The translations under genes were made by a program, and so were the position numbers. Below the pieces are notes generated by a model. The model saw only the letters and a program-made list of their open reading frames with translations. It had not been told where the DNA came from and made no database searches. Of a DNA stretch of 64,000 nucleotides, positions 50,165-59,400 are shown piece by piece (the stretch's first letter is position 1; each line of letters begins with the position of its first letter). Source of the stretch: Tistlia consotensis USBA 355 (GTDB lineage Bacteria; Pseudomonadota; Alphaproteobacteria; Kiloniellales; DSM-21159); assembly GCF_900177295.1 (NCBI RefSeq), contig NZ_FWZX01000001.1:728953-792952 (forward strand), given 5' to 3'.

Positions 50165-51667
50165 CTATTCCCCGAAGGCGCCGGCCCTCAGGTCGCCGGC
50201 CAGGGCCTCGATCTCGGCCGCCAGCGGCCGGTCCTCGGCGAGCGGCGGCGAGCGGCGGCGCACGGCGGCCAGCACCGCCGCCATCGGCGGCGTCAGCGCC
50301 CCGGCGAGCCCGCGCAGCTCGACCGCCTGGGCGGCGACCAGGGCCTCGATCGCGACCAGCCGCTCGAAGGCGTCGAGCAGGCCGAGGCCGCAGCGCGCGG
50401 CGAGCGGCGCATTGGTCAGCGAGTCCTCGACGCCCTCCGCGTTGACGCTCGGCCAGACCGCGACCGGCTGGGCCGCCTGCTGGACCTCGCCGAGCAGCGC
50501 CTCGGCCAGCTTCATGACCGGGGCGAAGCCGTTGCTGTCGGCGCCGGGACGCGCCAGGAACAGCGGCAGGCCGGTGAAGCGCTCGGCCAGCAGCTTGGCG
50601 CAGCGCCCGACCAGCAGCACCGCGACCTGCGCCAGGGCGCGGTTCAGGGTCTCGACCGCCAGGGTCAGCCAGGGCGTCTGGAAGGCGCCGTTGGAGACCA
50701 CGCGGTCGTCCTCGAGCAGCACCGCCGGGTTGTCGCTGGCGCCGTTGATCTCGGCCTCCGCCGCCGCGCGCGCGGCCGCCAGGGCGGCATGGGCGGCGCC
50801 GTGGGTCTGCGGCAGGGTGCGGAAGGACAGCGGGTCCTGCAGGCGCCGGGCCGCGCCCGGTGCCTCGAGGCCGCTGCCCGCGAGCAGCTCGCGCAGCTCG
50901 GCCGCCGCCTCGTCCTGGCCCGGCTGCGGGCGCAGCGCCAGGGCCGCCGGGTCGAGCGGCGAGAGATTGGCGCGGAAGCCCTCCATCGACAGGGCCGCGC
51001 TGCGCTGCACGGCCGCGAGCGCCGTCGCGGCCCGCGCGGCGAGGAGCGCGGCGAGGGCGCCCGAGAAGCTGGAGTGGTTGGCCAGCGCCAGGCCGTCGCG
51101 CGGGCCGAGCGGCAGCGGGGCGAGGCCGGCGGCGCGCAGCAGCGCCGTGCTCGGCCCGACCCGCCCCTCGGCGTCGACCAGCTCGCCCTCGCCGGCCAGC
51201 GCCAGCCCCATCGTCGCGCCGAGCAGCAGGTCGGAGGCGCCGATCGAGCCGCTTTCGCGGACCAGCGGCGTCAGGCCGCGCGCGAGGCAGGCGACCAGGA
51301 AGTCGGCGACCGCCGGGTCGCAACCGGCGGCGCCGCGGCCGAGGCCGTTGAGCCGCACGATCATGGCGGCGCGCACGACCGCGGCCGGCAGCGGCCGGCC
51401 GAGCGACAGGGCCCGGCCGCGCAGGGTCTGCAGCGAGAAGGCGGAGAGCTCGGCCTCCGACAGGCGCTCGGTGGCGCGTGCGCCGAGCCCGGTGGTCAGC
51501 CCGTAGACCGCCTCGCCGGACTCGAGGGCCCGGGTGACGACCGCGCGCGCCGCGACCAGACGCGCCCGTGCCGAGTCGCCCAGGCGCACCTCCGGCCGGA
51601 CCGCCGCGGCAGCCTCGGCGAGCGCCCGGCAGGTCAGGCCCTCGCCGTCGAGTTCCAATGCTTCCAT
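50165..51667 (-). CDS. Histidine/aromatic ammonia-lyase family protein with altered MIO motif
   Basis: A 500-residue member of the HAL/PAL/TAL fold, full length. The catalytic loop Tyr is in VYGLTTGLGA (Tyr near 55) and the core GSIGAS (near 140-145) is present. The MIO cofactor normally forms from Ala-Ser-Gly; here the sequence is Ala-Ser-Asp (144-146, bases 51230-51238) because, compared with the usual GASGDL, exactly the glycine is absent while the rest aligns up to GEGE. The prosthetic group may not form. It is divergent from an ornithine-cyclodeaminase-family gene and convergent with the acyl-CoA synthetase fusion (27 nt). Substrate unknown. Confidence 0.85.
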   Translation of the reverse strand: MEALELDGEGLTCRALAEAAAAVRPEVRLGDSARARLVAARAVVTRALESGEAVYGLTTGLGARATERLSEAELSAFSLQTLRGRALSLGRPLPAAVVRAAMIVRLNGLGRGAAGCDPAVADFLVACLARGLTPLVRESGSIGASDLLLGATMGLALAGEGELVDAEGRVGPSTALLRAAGLAPLPLGPRDGLALANHSSFSGALAALLAARAATALAAVQRSAALSMEGFRANLSPLDPAALALRPQPGQDEAAAELRELLAGSGLEAPGAARRLQDPLSFRTLPQTHGAAHAALAAARAAAEAEINGASDNPAVLLEDDRVVSNGAFQTPWLTLAVETLNRALAQVAVLLVGRCAKLLAERFTGLPLFLARPGADSNGFAPVMKLAEALLGEVQQAAQPVAVWPSVNAEGVEDSLTNAPLAARCGLGLLDAFERLVAIEALVAAQAVELRGLAGALTPPMAAVLAAVRRRSPPLAEDRPLAAEIEALAGDLRAGAFGE

Positions 51668-51798
51668 GGCCCGCAGACTGCCCGCTCCGCGGCCCGGACG
51701 GAAGAGCAGCTTTGGCGAAACTGCGGGTTCCCGATCATGCCGGGCTCTGCCAGGGTGCCGGGCCCGCCCGCCCCGTCCCCGCAGGAGCCCCGACCGCC
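51668..51798. other. Divergent region between the lyase and cyclodeaminase-family genes
   Basis: 131 bases that must hold both start regions. I see no hexamer pair good enough to call a promoter. The shared region suggests joint control of the two genes. Confidence 0.4.
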
Positions 51799-52803
51799 AT
51801 GCCCGAGATCCACATCACCTACCTGAACGGCCCCGACATCGAGCGCCTGGCGCTCACCGACGCGGAGATCCTGGCGGCGATCGAGGACAGCCTGGCGGCC
51901 CAGGGCCGCGGCGAGACGGTGATCGAGCCGCGCGTCCACCTGATCCCCGAGCCGGGCCGGGTCGAGGGCCACTTCAACGTGCTGCGCGGCTACATCCGGC
52001 CGCTCAAGGCGGCCGGGGTGAAGATCGTCGGCGACTACGTCGACAACTACAAGAAGGGCCTGCCCTCGGAGTTCGGCGTGCTCAACCTCTTCGACCCCGA
52101 GACCGGCACGCCGACGGCCCTGGTCGACGCCACCGGCATCACCGAGATGCGCACCGGCGCGGTCACGGCGGTCGGCGCCAAGTACCTGGCGCGCAAGGAT
52201 TCGAAGGTCCTGGGCCACATCGGCGCGCGCGGCACGGCCTACTGGAACGTCCGGCTGCTCGACCACCTCTTCGACTTCGAGGAGATCCGCGTGCATTCGC
52301 GCCGGCCGGAAAGCCGCGAGGCCTTCGCCGCGAAGCTCTCGGCCGACCTCGGCAAGCCGGTGACGGTGACCGAGGACTGGCGCTCGACCGTCGAGGGCGC
52401 CGACATCGTGGTCGAGGCCTCGCGCCTCTCGGAGCCGACGCCGCTGCTCAGGACCGAGTGGATCAAGCCCTCGGCCTTCGTCGTGCCCTACGGCACGATG
52501 AGCGCGGTCGAGCTCAGCCTCACCGACATCATGGACAAGCTGGTGGTCGACGACTGGGGCCAGTGCAAGGGCGGCCCCTTCGGCTCGCTGCGGGCCCACG
52601 TCAATGCCGGCAAGCTCAGCGAGGCGACGCTGCACGCCGAGCTCGGCCAGATCGTCGCCGGCCTGAAGCCCGGCCGCGAGCGGGACGCGGAGACGCTGCT
52701 GCTGTGGCACCGCGGCCTCAGCACCAGCGACGTCGCGCTCGGCGTCGCCCTGCTGCAGAAGGCGGAACGGATGGGGATCGGGCAGCGGCTCAGGTACGCG
52801 TGA
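51799..52803 (+). CDS. Ornithine cyclodeaminase/mu-crystallin family protein
   Basis: A 334-residue NAD(P)-dependent protein of the OCD/mu-crystallin family. The Rossmann part is visible as VLGHIGARGTAYWNVRLLDHLF (near residue 137-158) and the substrate-binding N-terminal half contains VKIVGDYVDNYKKGLPS. The close subgroup is the one often labelled tyramine oxidase subunit B, a name with weak biochemical support. I start at ATG 51799; an upstream in-frame ATG adds a Pro/Arg tail with no conservation. It is divergent from the lyase-like gene, and the two might act on the same amino compound. Confidence 0.88.
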   Translation: MPEIHITYLNGPDIERLALTDAEILAAIEDSLAAQGRGETVIEPRVHLIPEPGRVEGHFNVLRGYIRPLKAAGVKIVGDYVDNYKKGLPSEFGVLNLFDPETGTPTALVDATGITEMRTGAVTAVGAKYLARKDSKVLGHIGARGTAYWNVRLLDHLFDFEEIRVHSRRPESREAFAAKLSADLGKPVTVTEDWRSTVEGADIVVEASRLSEPTPLLRTEWIKPSAFVVPYGTMSAVELSLTDIMDKLVVDDWGQCKGGPFGSLRAHVNAGKLSEATLHAELGQIVAGLKPGRERDAETLLLWHRGLSTSDVALGVALLQKAERMGIGQRLRYA

Positions 52804-52819
52804 GGCCGGGGCGTGTGGC

Positions 52820-52885
52820 CCCCTCACCCCGCCCCTCTCCCCTCAGGGGAGAGGGAGGGACCCGCGCAGCGGGAGGGTGAGGGGG
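52820..52885. repeat. Dispersed palindromic repeat, family A copy 3
   Basis: A composite: outer arms CCCCCTCACCC (52820-52830) and GGGTGAGGGGG (52875-52885) enclose a 10-bp hairpin CCCTCTCCCC / GGGGAGAGGG (52833-52842 / 52846-52855) and a smaller CCCGC/GCGGG hairpin. It shares the CCCTCTCC core and the GGTGAGGGGG end with the copies at 12.1-12.2 kb. It lies between the convergent OCD-family gene and phoB. Confidence 0.8.
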
Positions 52886-52902
52886 AAGCCTGCTCCCGGC
52901 GC

Positions 52903-53601
52903 CTATTCCACCAGCTGTCCGTTATCCAGGGCGTAGCCGGCGGAGCGGACGGTGCGGATCAGGTCGGCCTCGTCGCCGTCGTTGAGCGCCTTGCGCAGGC
53001 GCCGGATGTGGACGTCGACGGTGCGCGGCTCGACGTAGACGTCGCGGCCCCAGACCGCATCGAGCAGCTGCTCGCGGCTGAACACCCGGCCCGGGTGCTG
53101 CAGCAGGTAGCGCAGCAGGCGGAACTCGGTCGGGCCCAGGTGGACGTGGCGGCCGCCGCGCCGCACGCGGTGCGCGGCCAGGTCCATGATCAGGTCGCCG
53201 AACTCCAGGGTCTCGCTGGACAGGGCCGGCTGGGCGCGGCGCATCACGGCGCGGATCCGGGCGATCAGCTCGGCGGGCGAGAAGGGCTTGGTAATGTAGT
53301 CGTCGGCGCCCGAGTCGAGGCCGCGGATCTTGTCGGTCTCCTCGCCGCGGGCGGTCAGGATGATGATCGGCACGTCCCGGTTCTCGGGCGCCCGGCGCAG
53401 CTGCCGGCAGACCTCGAGGCCGCTCATCAGCGGCAGCATCCAGTCGAGCAGGATCAGGTCCGGCTTCTCCTCCTTGGCCAGGACCAGGGCCTCCTCGCCG
53501 TCGCGCGCCTCGATCAGCTTGAAGCCCTCGCGCTCCAGGTTGTAGCGCAGCAGGGTGACCAGGGCGGCCTCGTCCTCGACCAGCAGGATCAAGGGAGTCA
53601 T
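52903..53601 (-). CDS. phoB: Phosphate regulon response regulator PhoB
   Basis: A 232-residue OmpR-family regulator. The receiver domain has the phosphorylated Asp in DLILLDWMLPL (near residue 53) and the DDYITKPFSP switch (near 100); the winged-helix domain (about 130-230) has EPRTVDVHIRRLRKAL. It binds Pho boxes under phosphate starvation. Its start overlaps the phoU stop by 4 bases, so the two are one unit, with phoU first. Two Pho-box-like sites are found in this window. Confidence 0.95.
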   Translation of the reverse strand: MTPLILLVEDEAALVTLLRYNLEREGFKLIEARDGEEALVLAKEEKPDLILLDWMLPLMSGLEVCRQLRRAPENRDVPIIILTARGEETDKIRGLDSGADDYITKPFSPAELIARIRAVMRRAQPALSSETLEFGDLIMDLAAHRVRRGGRHVHLGPTEFRLLRYLLQHPGRVFSREQLLDAVWGRDVYVEPRTVDVHIRRLRKALNDGDEADLIRTVRSAGYALDNGQLVE

Positions 53602-54362
53602 GGCTTCGGGCTCTCCTCCGTCGCGGCCCGGCCGCGACCGCCTTCGGGCGGCTCGACGACGGTGTAGCTGGAGGTGTCGCCCTTCGGCCGGCCGCCTTCC
53701 AGCCGCTGCCCCTTGACCAGGTAGTAGACCAGCTCGGCGACGTTGGTCGCGTGGTCGCCGATCCGCTCGATGTTCTTGGCGATGAACAGCAGGTGGGTGC
53801 AGGGCGTGATGTTGCGCGGATCCTCCATCATGTAGGTCAGGGTCTCGCGGAACAGGCTGGTGTAGGTCTCGTCGATCTCCTCGTCGCTCTCCCAGACGTG
53901 GGCCGCCAGCTCGGCGTCGCGCGCGACATAGGCGTCGAGCACCCGCTTGATGTTGCTCTGGACCAGCCGGGCCATGCGCGGGATCGAGTGCGCCGGGCGC
54001 ATCGGCGGCAGCTGGTTGAGCGCCATGGCGCGCTTGGCGATGTTGGCGGCGTAGTCGCCGATCCGCTCCAGCTCGCCGGAGATGCGGAGCGCCGCCACGA
54101 CCTCGCGCAGGTCGCTGGCCATCGGCTGGCGCAGCGCCAGGGTGTGGATCGAGCGTTCGGAGATCTGCTGCTCCAGCAGGTCGATCTCGCGGTCGCCCTG
54201 GACGACCTCGGCGGCGACCGTCGAGTTGCGCCGGGCCAGCGCCTCGACGGCGGTCTCCAGCGCCGCCTCCGCCATGCCGCCCATGCGCACGATGGTGTGC
54301 TCGAGCTCCTGCAGCTCGGCGTCGAAGGCCCGCACGATGTGCTCGCCCCGTGGATCTGTCAT
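53598..54362 (-). CDS. phoU: Phosphate signalling protein PhoU
   Basis: A 254-residue protein with two PhoU helical repeats (about 15-105 and 120-215). The conserved RISGELERIGDYAANIAKRA (near residue 90) and KNIERIGDHATNVAELVYY (near 195) carry the metal-binding E-x-x-x-D patterns. PhoU dampens PhoR signalling through the PstSCAB transporter. About 25 C-terminal residues are low-complexity. It begins 310 bases downstream of a Pho-box promoter and is followed by phoB with overlap. Confidence 0.95.
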   Translation of the reverse strand: MTDPRGEHIVRAFDAELQELEHTIVRMGGMAEAALETAVEALARRNSTVAAEVVQGDREIDLLEQQISERSIHTLALRQPMASDLREVVAALRISGELERIGDYAANIAKRAMALNQLPPMRPAHSIPRMARLVQSNIKRVLDAYVARDAELAAHVWESDEEIDETYTSLFRETLTYMMEDPRNITPCTHLLFIAKNIERIGDHATNVAELVYYLVKGQRLEGGRPKGDTSSYTVVEPPEGGRGRAATEESPKP

Positions 54363-54774
54363 GGCTCTGCTGGTCCGTCCTTCTGGTGGAAGCCGTCGAA
54401 AGGTGCCGGGCGGTCTAGTCTCGCCTCTGCCGGCCGGGTCGCCAAGCCGCGAGACGGCCCTCGGCCGGTGATGCGGCCGGCGCGACGAGTCGCGGACGGG
54501 GTGGCCGGCAGTTCGATCAGGGTCTCGTCCATCGCGACTTCGACTGGCCGATGCGGGGGCGGCTCGGGGATCGGCCGGAACGGCCGGAAGACCTGGCCCG
54601 TCCGCTCGGGCGGGTGGCGGCGACTCGGCCGCCGCGGGACGGCGGCCGAGCGGACCCTAGCCGGGCGCCGCTGCCGAAATACTACCGTTCCGTGACGCTT
54701 CGATGACAGAGATGACGGTTTTTCGACCGGCCGGGGGGACGGCCGGCGAAAGCCGCCGCGGCGGGACGGCCCGG
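54363..54774. other. phoR-phoU gap without pst genes
   Basis: 412 bases in the place where many alphaproteobacteria carry pstCAB. There is no frame resembling a Pst protein and no recognisable pst remnant. It holds the Pho-box promoter at 54679-54717 and about 310 bases of possible phoU leader of unremarkable GC-rich sequence. Confidence 0.6.
54679..54720 (-). promoter_or_regulatory. Pho-box promoter of phoU-phoB
   Basis: On the minus strand CTGTCAT-CGAA-GCGTCAC (complement of 54692-54709) fits the two-half-site Pho box, with a third GTCAT (complement of 54710-54717) just upstream. A -10-like TAGTAT (complement of 54679-54684) follows after 7 bases. PhoB would thus activate its own unit. The spacing is slightly shorter than in E. 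coli. Confidence 0.6.
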
Positions 54775-56229
54775 TCAGCCGGCGCGGCGCACCGCGGCGG
54801 GCTGCGGCGGACGCTGCGCGGCGGACTCGGCGAGCGGCAGGAAGACCGTGAAGGTCGTGCCCTTGCCGACCTTGCTGTCGATGGTCAGGTGGCCGCGGTG
54901 GCGGTTGACGATGTGCTTGACGATGGCGAGGCCCAGGCCGGTGCCGCCGAGCTCGCGCGAGCGCGCGGTGTCGACCCGGTAGAAGCGCTCGGTCAGCCGC
55001 GGCAGGTGCTCGCGGGCGATGCCCTCGCCCTCGTCGCTGACGGCGATCGCCAGCACCGGCCGGCCGACCCGCCGGGCCGCGGCGTCGCCGGCCGGCTCGG
55101 CGCGGCGTGCGACGACCCGGACGGCGGTGCCGGCGCGGCCGTACTTGATGGCGTTGTCGATCAGGTTCTGGAAGACCTGGGCCAGCTCGTCCTTGTCGCC
55201 GACGACCGGCAGGTGGTCGAGGATCCGCACCTCGAGGCGCATGTCCTTGGCGCGGGCGCGCAGCTCCAGCGCGCCGACCACGCTGTCGAGCAGCGCCTGG
55301 GGATCGACCGCCTGGTCGGGCGGCGTGTGCTCGCGCATCTCGATGCGCGACAGGCTGAGCAGGTCCTCGACCAGCCGGGCCATGCGCAGCGCCTGCTCGT
55401 GCATGATCGCCAGGAAGCGCTCGCGCGCCTCGCCGTCGTCGCGCGCCGGGCCGAGCAGCGTCTCGATGAAGCCGAGCAGGCTGCTGAGCGGCGTGCGCAG
55501 CTCGTGGCTGGCGTTGGCGACGAAGTCGGCGCGCATCCGCTCGGCCCGGCGCACGCTGGTCAGGTTGTGCAGCGAGACGATCGCGACCGTGCCGTCGAGC
55601 GCCGGCGTGGTCAGCGGCACGACGCGCGCCGAGAAGTACTGCTCGACCTCGCCGGTCAAGGTGAACTCGACGACCCGGCCGCCCTCGCCCGAGACCGCGG
55701 CGTCGGCGGCGGCCAGCAGCTGCGGGTTGCGCAGCACGCCGGTCAGGTTGCGCCCCGCCGTGCCGTCGCCGAACAGCGTCTCGGCCGCCGGGTTGGCGCG
55801 CACGATCCGGCGGTTGCGGTCGAGCATGATCAGCGGGTCGGGCAGGGTCGAGAGGATCGACTCGTTGCCGGCCATCGCGGCCTCGAGCTCGCGGCGCCGG
55901 CGCTCGCGCTCGCGCGCCGTCTCGATGATCGCCTGGTCGAGCTCCGGGGCGAGCAGCTGCGAGCCCGACGCCGGCGGCTTCGGCAGGCTGCCGCCGGCCT
56001 CGCTGGCGCGCGGCAGGCTGGCGACGTAGCGGCGCAGCGCCTCGATGTGGTGGAAGTGCGGATAGAGCAGCAGCAGCAGGCCGGCGACGACCACGGCGAG
56101 CGCCCCGAGCGCCCAGGCGCCGTCCAGCCGGCCGAGCAGCCAGAGGCCGCCCAGCGCCGCGAGGCTTGGCAGGGTCATCACGAACAGGGCGACCGGCAGG
56201 CGCCGGCCCAGGGTCGATTTCGCCGCCAT
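54775..56229 (-). CDS. phoR: Phosphate regulon sensor histidine kinase PhoR
   Basis: A 484-residue kinase. Order: two membrane helices (about 12-32 and 38-55), a linker, a PAS domain (about 115-215; LPDPLIMLDRNRRIVRANPAAETLFG), HisKA with ANASHELRTPLSSLLGF (His near 242), and HATPase with VFQNLIDNAIKYG (near 350), DEGEGI and GGTGLGLAIVKHIV. It phosphorylates PhoB. The ATG at 56229 precedes the first helix. The frame runs on far upstream only because it is antisense to the KAP gene. It is 412 nt before phoU. Confidence 0.95.
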   Translation of the reverse strand: MAAKSTLGRRLPVALFVMTLPSLAALGGLWLLGRLDGAWALGALAVVVAGLLLLLYPHFHHIEALRRYVASLPRASEAGGSLPKPPASGSQLLAPELDQAIIETARERERRRRELEAAMAGNESILSTLPDPLIMLDRNRRIVRANPAAETLFGDGTAGRNLTGVLRNPQLLAAADAAVSGEGGRVVEFTLTGEVEQYFSARVVPLTTPALDGTVAIVSLHNLTSVRRAERMRADFVANASHELRTPLSSLLGFIETLLGPARDDGEARERFLAIMHEQALRMARLVEDLLSLSRIEMREHTPPDQAVDPQALLDSVVGALELRARAKDMRLEVRILDHLPVVGDKDELAQVFQNLIDNAIKYGRAGTAVRVVARRAEPAGDAAARRVGRPVLAIAVSDEGEGIAREHLPRLTERFYRVDTARSRELGGTGLGLAIVKHIVNRHRGHLTIDSKVGKGTTFTVFLPLAESAAQRPPQPAAVRRAG

Positions 56230-56448
56230 CGCGGTCGCTTTCGCCTTCCTCTTCCCGGCCGCCGGGGGTCGCTGCGGAGCGCCGGAGCCGACCGGCAATG
56301 GTATAGATGTCCGCCGCGTCGCGCGAGAAGACCGCAGCCTATAGCACGCTTGTGTGAAGGCTGTGCTGCAATCACAAGGCGATGCTACTGTTGCTCGGGC
56401 CGCCGGCAGGCCATGGAGGAAACGGACCATGGACGGGGGTGGGCAGCC
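56230..56448. other. Divergent region between phoR and the EVE-KAP gene
   Basis: 219 bases. An inverted repeat CTTGTG (56349-56354) ... CACAAG (56373-56378) with 18 bases between is a possible operator. CTATAG near 56339-56344 could be a -10 for phoR. No Pho box is evident here. Confidence 0.4.
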
Positions 56449-59400
56449 ATGGACGCGCCAGACTTCGACCCGGACGCGCCGAGCCACTGGATCTTCCAGG
56501 CCAACCACGAGAAGTACGACCTCGCCAGCGAGCTGAAGCCGGGCGGGACCGAGGGCTGGCTGGCCAGCCGCTACGCGACCCGCATGCGCCCTGGCGACGT
56601 GGTCTGGCTGTGGCAGTCCGGCGAGCGCGCGATCCACGGCTGGGGCCGGCTGGTCAGCCCGGCCCTGCGCGATCCGGACGACGGCCGTTTCTGGGTCCAG
56701 CTGCAGTGCGAGGCGCGCTTCGGGGAGCCGCTGCCCCTGGAGGCGATCCGCGGCGAGCCCGATCTGGCCGGGCTGCAGATCCTGCGCGCCCCGCAGGGCA
56801 CCAACTTCGCGCTGACGCCGTCCCAGGCCGCCGCCCTGACCCGGATCGCGGCGGCACGGGACCTGCAGGCGCCCGAGCCGCCGGGCACGCTGGAGCGCGG
56901 CGCCTTCGTCTCCGCGAGCTCGTCGACGCCGCTGCTGGATCTGCTGGGCCGCGCCCGGACCCGCCCGCTGATGCTCGGGGCGCTGGTGCAGTGCGTCGAC
57001 CTGCTGGCGGCGCTCTTCGCCGAGGGGCAGACGACGACAGCGGCGGCGGCGGACGAGGAGCCGGCGGTCGTCTGGCTGCGTCGCGCCCTGGCGCCGCAGC
57101 TGTCGTCCGGCGGTCCGGAGGCGACGGCGGGCCCGGCGCTGTCGATCCTGGAGAGCCTGCCCGCGCGGGAAGACCTCTACGACGCCGGCGTCGACGGCGA
57201 GACGGCGGGCCGGGCGATCGAGCGCCTGGGCGAGAGCTTCTCCGCCGAGGCGGCGGCCGTGGTCGAGAGGGCGGCGCAGATCCAGTCCGCCACCGAAGTT
57301 TTGACCGATGGTCAGTCGCTGCCGCCGCCCGAGCAGCGGCCGGCCTTCGACTATGCCCTGGTCGCCGCGCTCCTGTTCGGCGACCTGCGCGGGGTGCGGG
57401 CGCTGCTGGCCGCGGAACGGCTGTCGCTGGCCGCGCTGCGCGAAGCCTTCCTGGCCCAGGTCGAGCGGGTCTTCGGCGCAGGCGCCGCGGCGCGCTGGCG
57501 GCGCTTCACCCGCCTGCCCGGCGCCGGGCAGGCGCTGGCCAACTTCTCGGCCGACCGGCCGGAGGGCGAGGACGCGCTGGAGATCGAGCCGGACGTCAAG
57601 GCCTTCGCCAGCGTCATCGCGGCGCGCGCCGTGAAGCCGCCGCTCTCGATCGGCCTGTTCGGCAACTGGGGCTCGGGCAAGTCCTTCTTCATGAACCGCC
57701 TGCGCGGCCAGATCGAGGCGCTGGCGGCCTCGGCGACGCGGCCGGCGGCGAGCGATCCGGCGGGACTGGAGGAGAATCCCGACTCGCCCTTCTGGCCGAA
57801 GGTCGTGCAGATCGAGTTCAACGCCTGGCACTACGTCGAATCGAACCTCTGGGCCAGCCTGGTCGCCCACCTCTTCAACAGCCTGGCGCGCATCGAGGAG
57901 AAGGCCGAGGCCGAGCGGACGCTGCGCCACGAGACCCTGCTGCGCCAGCTGAACGTCGCCGCCGAGATCGAGCGCGAGGCCCACGACGAGGAGCGCGCCG
58001 CCCGCGACCAGCTGGCAGCGGCGCAGTGGAAGCTGCAGATCAAGCGCCGCGAGGTCGACGAGACGCGGGTCCGGCTGTCGCTGCTCGACCTGCTGCGCGC
58101 CGTGCCCTGGGAGGCCGTCGGCGAGCGGATCGAGCCCGAGCTGCGACGCCGGGCCGAGCAGGGCGACGGCGCGGCGCTGGCCGCGATCGAGCGGCAGTTG
58201 CGGGAGGAAGTCGAGCGCTCGCGGACCCTCGCCGGCCGGGCGGCGGCGCTGCTGCGCGCCACCGGGCAGCTTGACGGTCGCTCGCGCCTGCTGCTGGCAG
58301 TCCTGGCCCTCGCCGTGCTCGGCGCCGGGCTCGGCCTCGCCTGGCTGCTGCGGAGCGTCGACTGGCAGCCGGTCCTGGCCGGCGGCCTCGCGCTGCTCGC
58401 GACCGGCCTGGCCTGGTGGCAGCGGGTCCAGGGCATGGCCGACCGGGCCCTGAGCCTGCTCGAACGCAGCCAGCTCAGGCTGGAACGGGTCGTCGCCGCA
58501 CGGCCGGAAGAGCGGCAGGCGGCGGCCCTGCGCCGAGAGCTCGCCGACCTGGAGGTCGAGCTGGCCAATGCCGAGGTGCAGAGCCGCCAGGCGGCCGGGC
58601 GGGTCGAGCGCGCCGAGGCGGCGCTGCGCGAGTTCCGCACCACCAGCTCGGTCGCCCACTTCATCGAGGAGCGCGCCGGCAGCGGCGACTACCGCGGCCA
58701 GCTCGGCCTGCTGGCGCTGATCCGCAACGACTTCGAGGAGCTGTCGCGGCGGCTGCGCCGGGCGCGCGGCGAGGCGGACGAGCCGGCGCTGCCGCTGGCC
58801 GACCCCGGCCGCATCGACCGGATCGTGCTCTACATCGACGACCTGGACCGCTGCCCGCCGGAGCGGGTCTTCGAGGTGCTGCAGGCGATCCACCTGCTGC
58901 TCGCCTTCGACCTCTTCGTGGTCGTCGTCGGAGTCGACGAGCGCTGGCTGTCGCGCGCCCTGGCGATGGCCCGCGCCGGCCTGCTGGCCGGATCCGGCAC
59001 CGAGCGCCTGAAGCTGCTGCAGTCGCTCGGCGTCGAGACCGCCGACACCGCCGACCCGGCGGACTTCCTGGAGAAGATCTTCCAGATCCCCTTCTGGCTC
59101 AGGCCGATCGACAAGAACGCCTTCGGCCGGCTGGTCGACGAGCTGGTCGCCGGCGACTTGCCGCCGGTGGCGGGCGAGGACCGGACCGACGACGCCGCGC
59201 CCGGCACGGAGGGAACGGTCACGCCGGGACCGGCGTCCGGCGCCGCGCTCGGCGGCCGCGCGGTCGGGCTGGAGGACGAGGTCGAGGCCGAGGCCGAGAC
59301 GATCTTCATCGAGCCCTTCGAGCGCGACTGCATGCGCGACCTCTCGGCCGTGGTCGGCCGCTCGCCGCGCACCGCCAAGGCCTTCGTCAACATCTGGCGG

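Noticed and set aside
52813..52902. Family A copy 3 as a rho-independent terminator for phoB
   Set aside because: It can fold strongly but lacks a T-run on either strand, and its sequence matches the other dispersed copies, so I list it as a repeat.
54703..56412. Open frame on the plus strand continuing upstream of the EVE-KAP gene for 570 codons
   Set aside because: It is antisense to phoR, whose kinase motifs are complete, and its translation is Arg/Gln/Asp-rich without family resemblance. High GC keeps opposite frames open.
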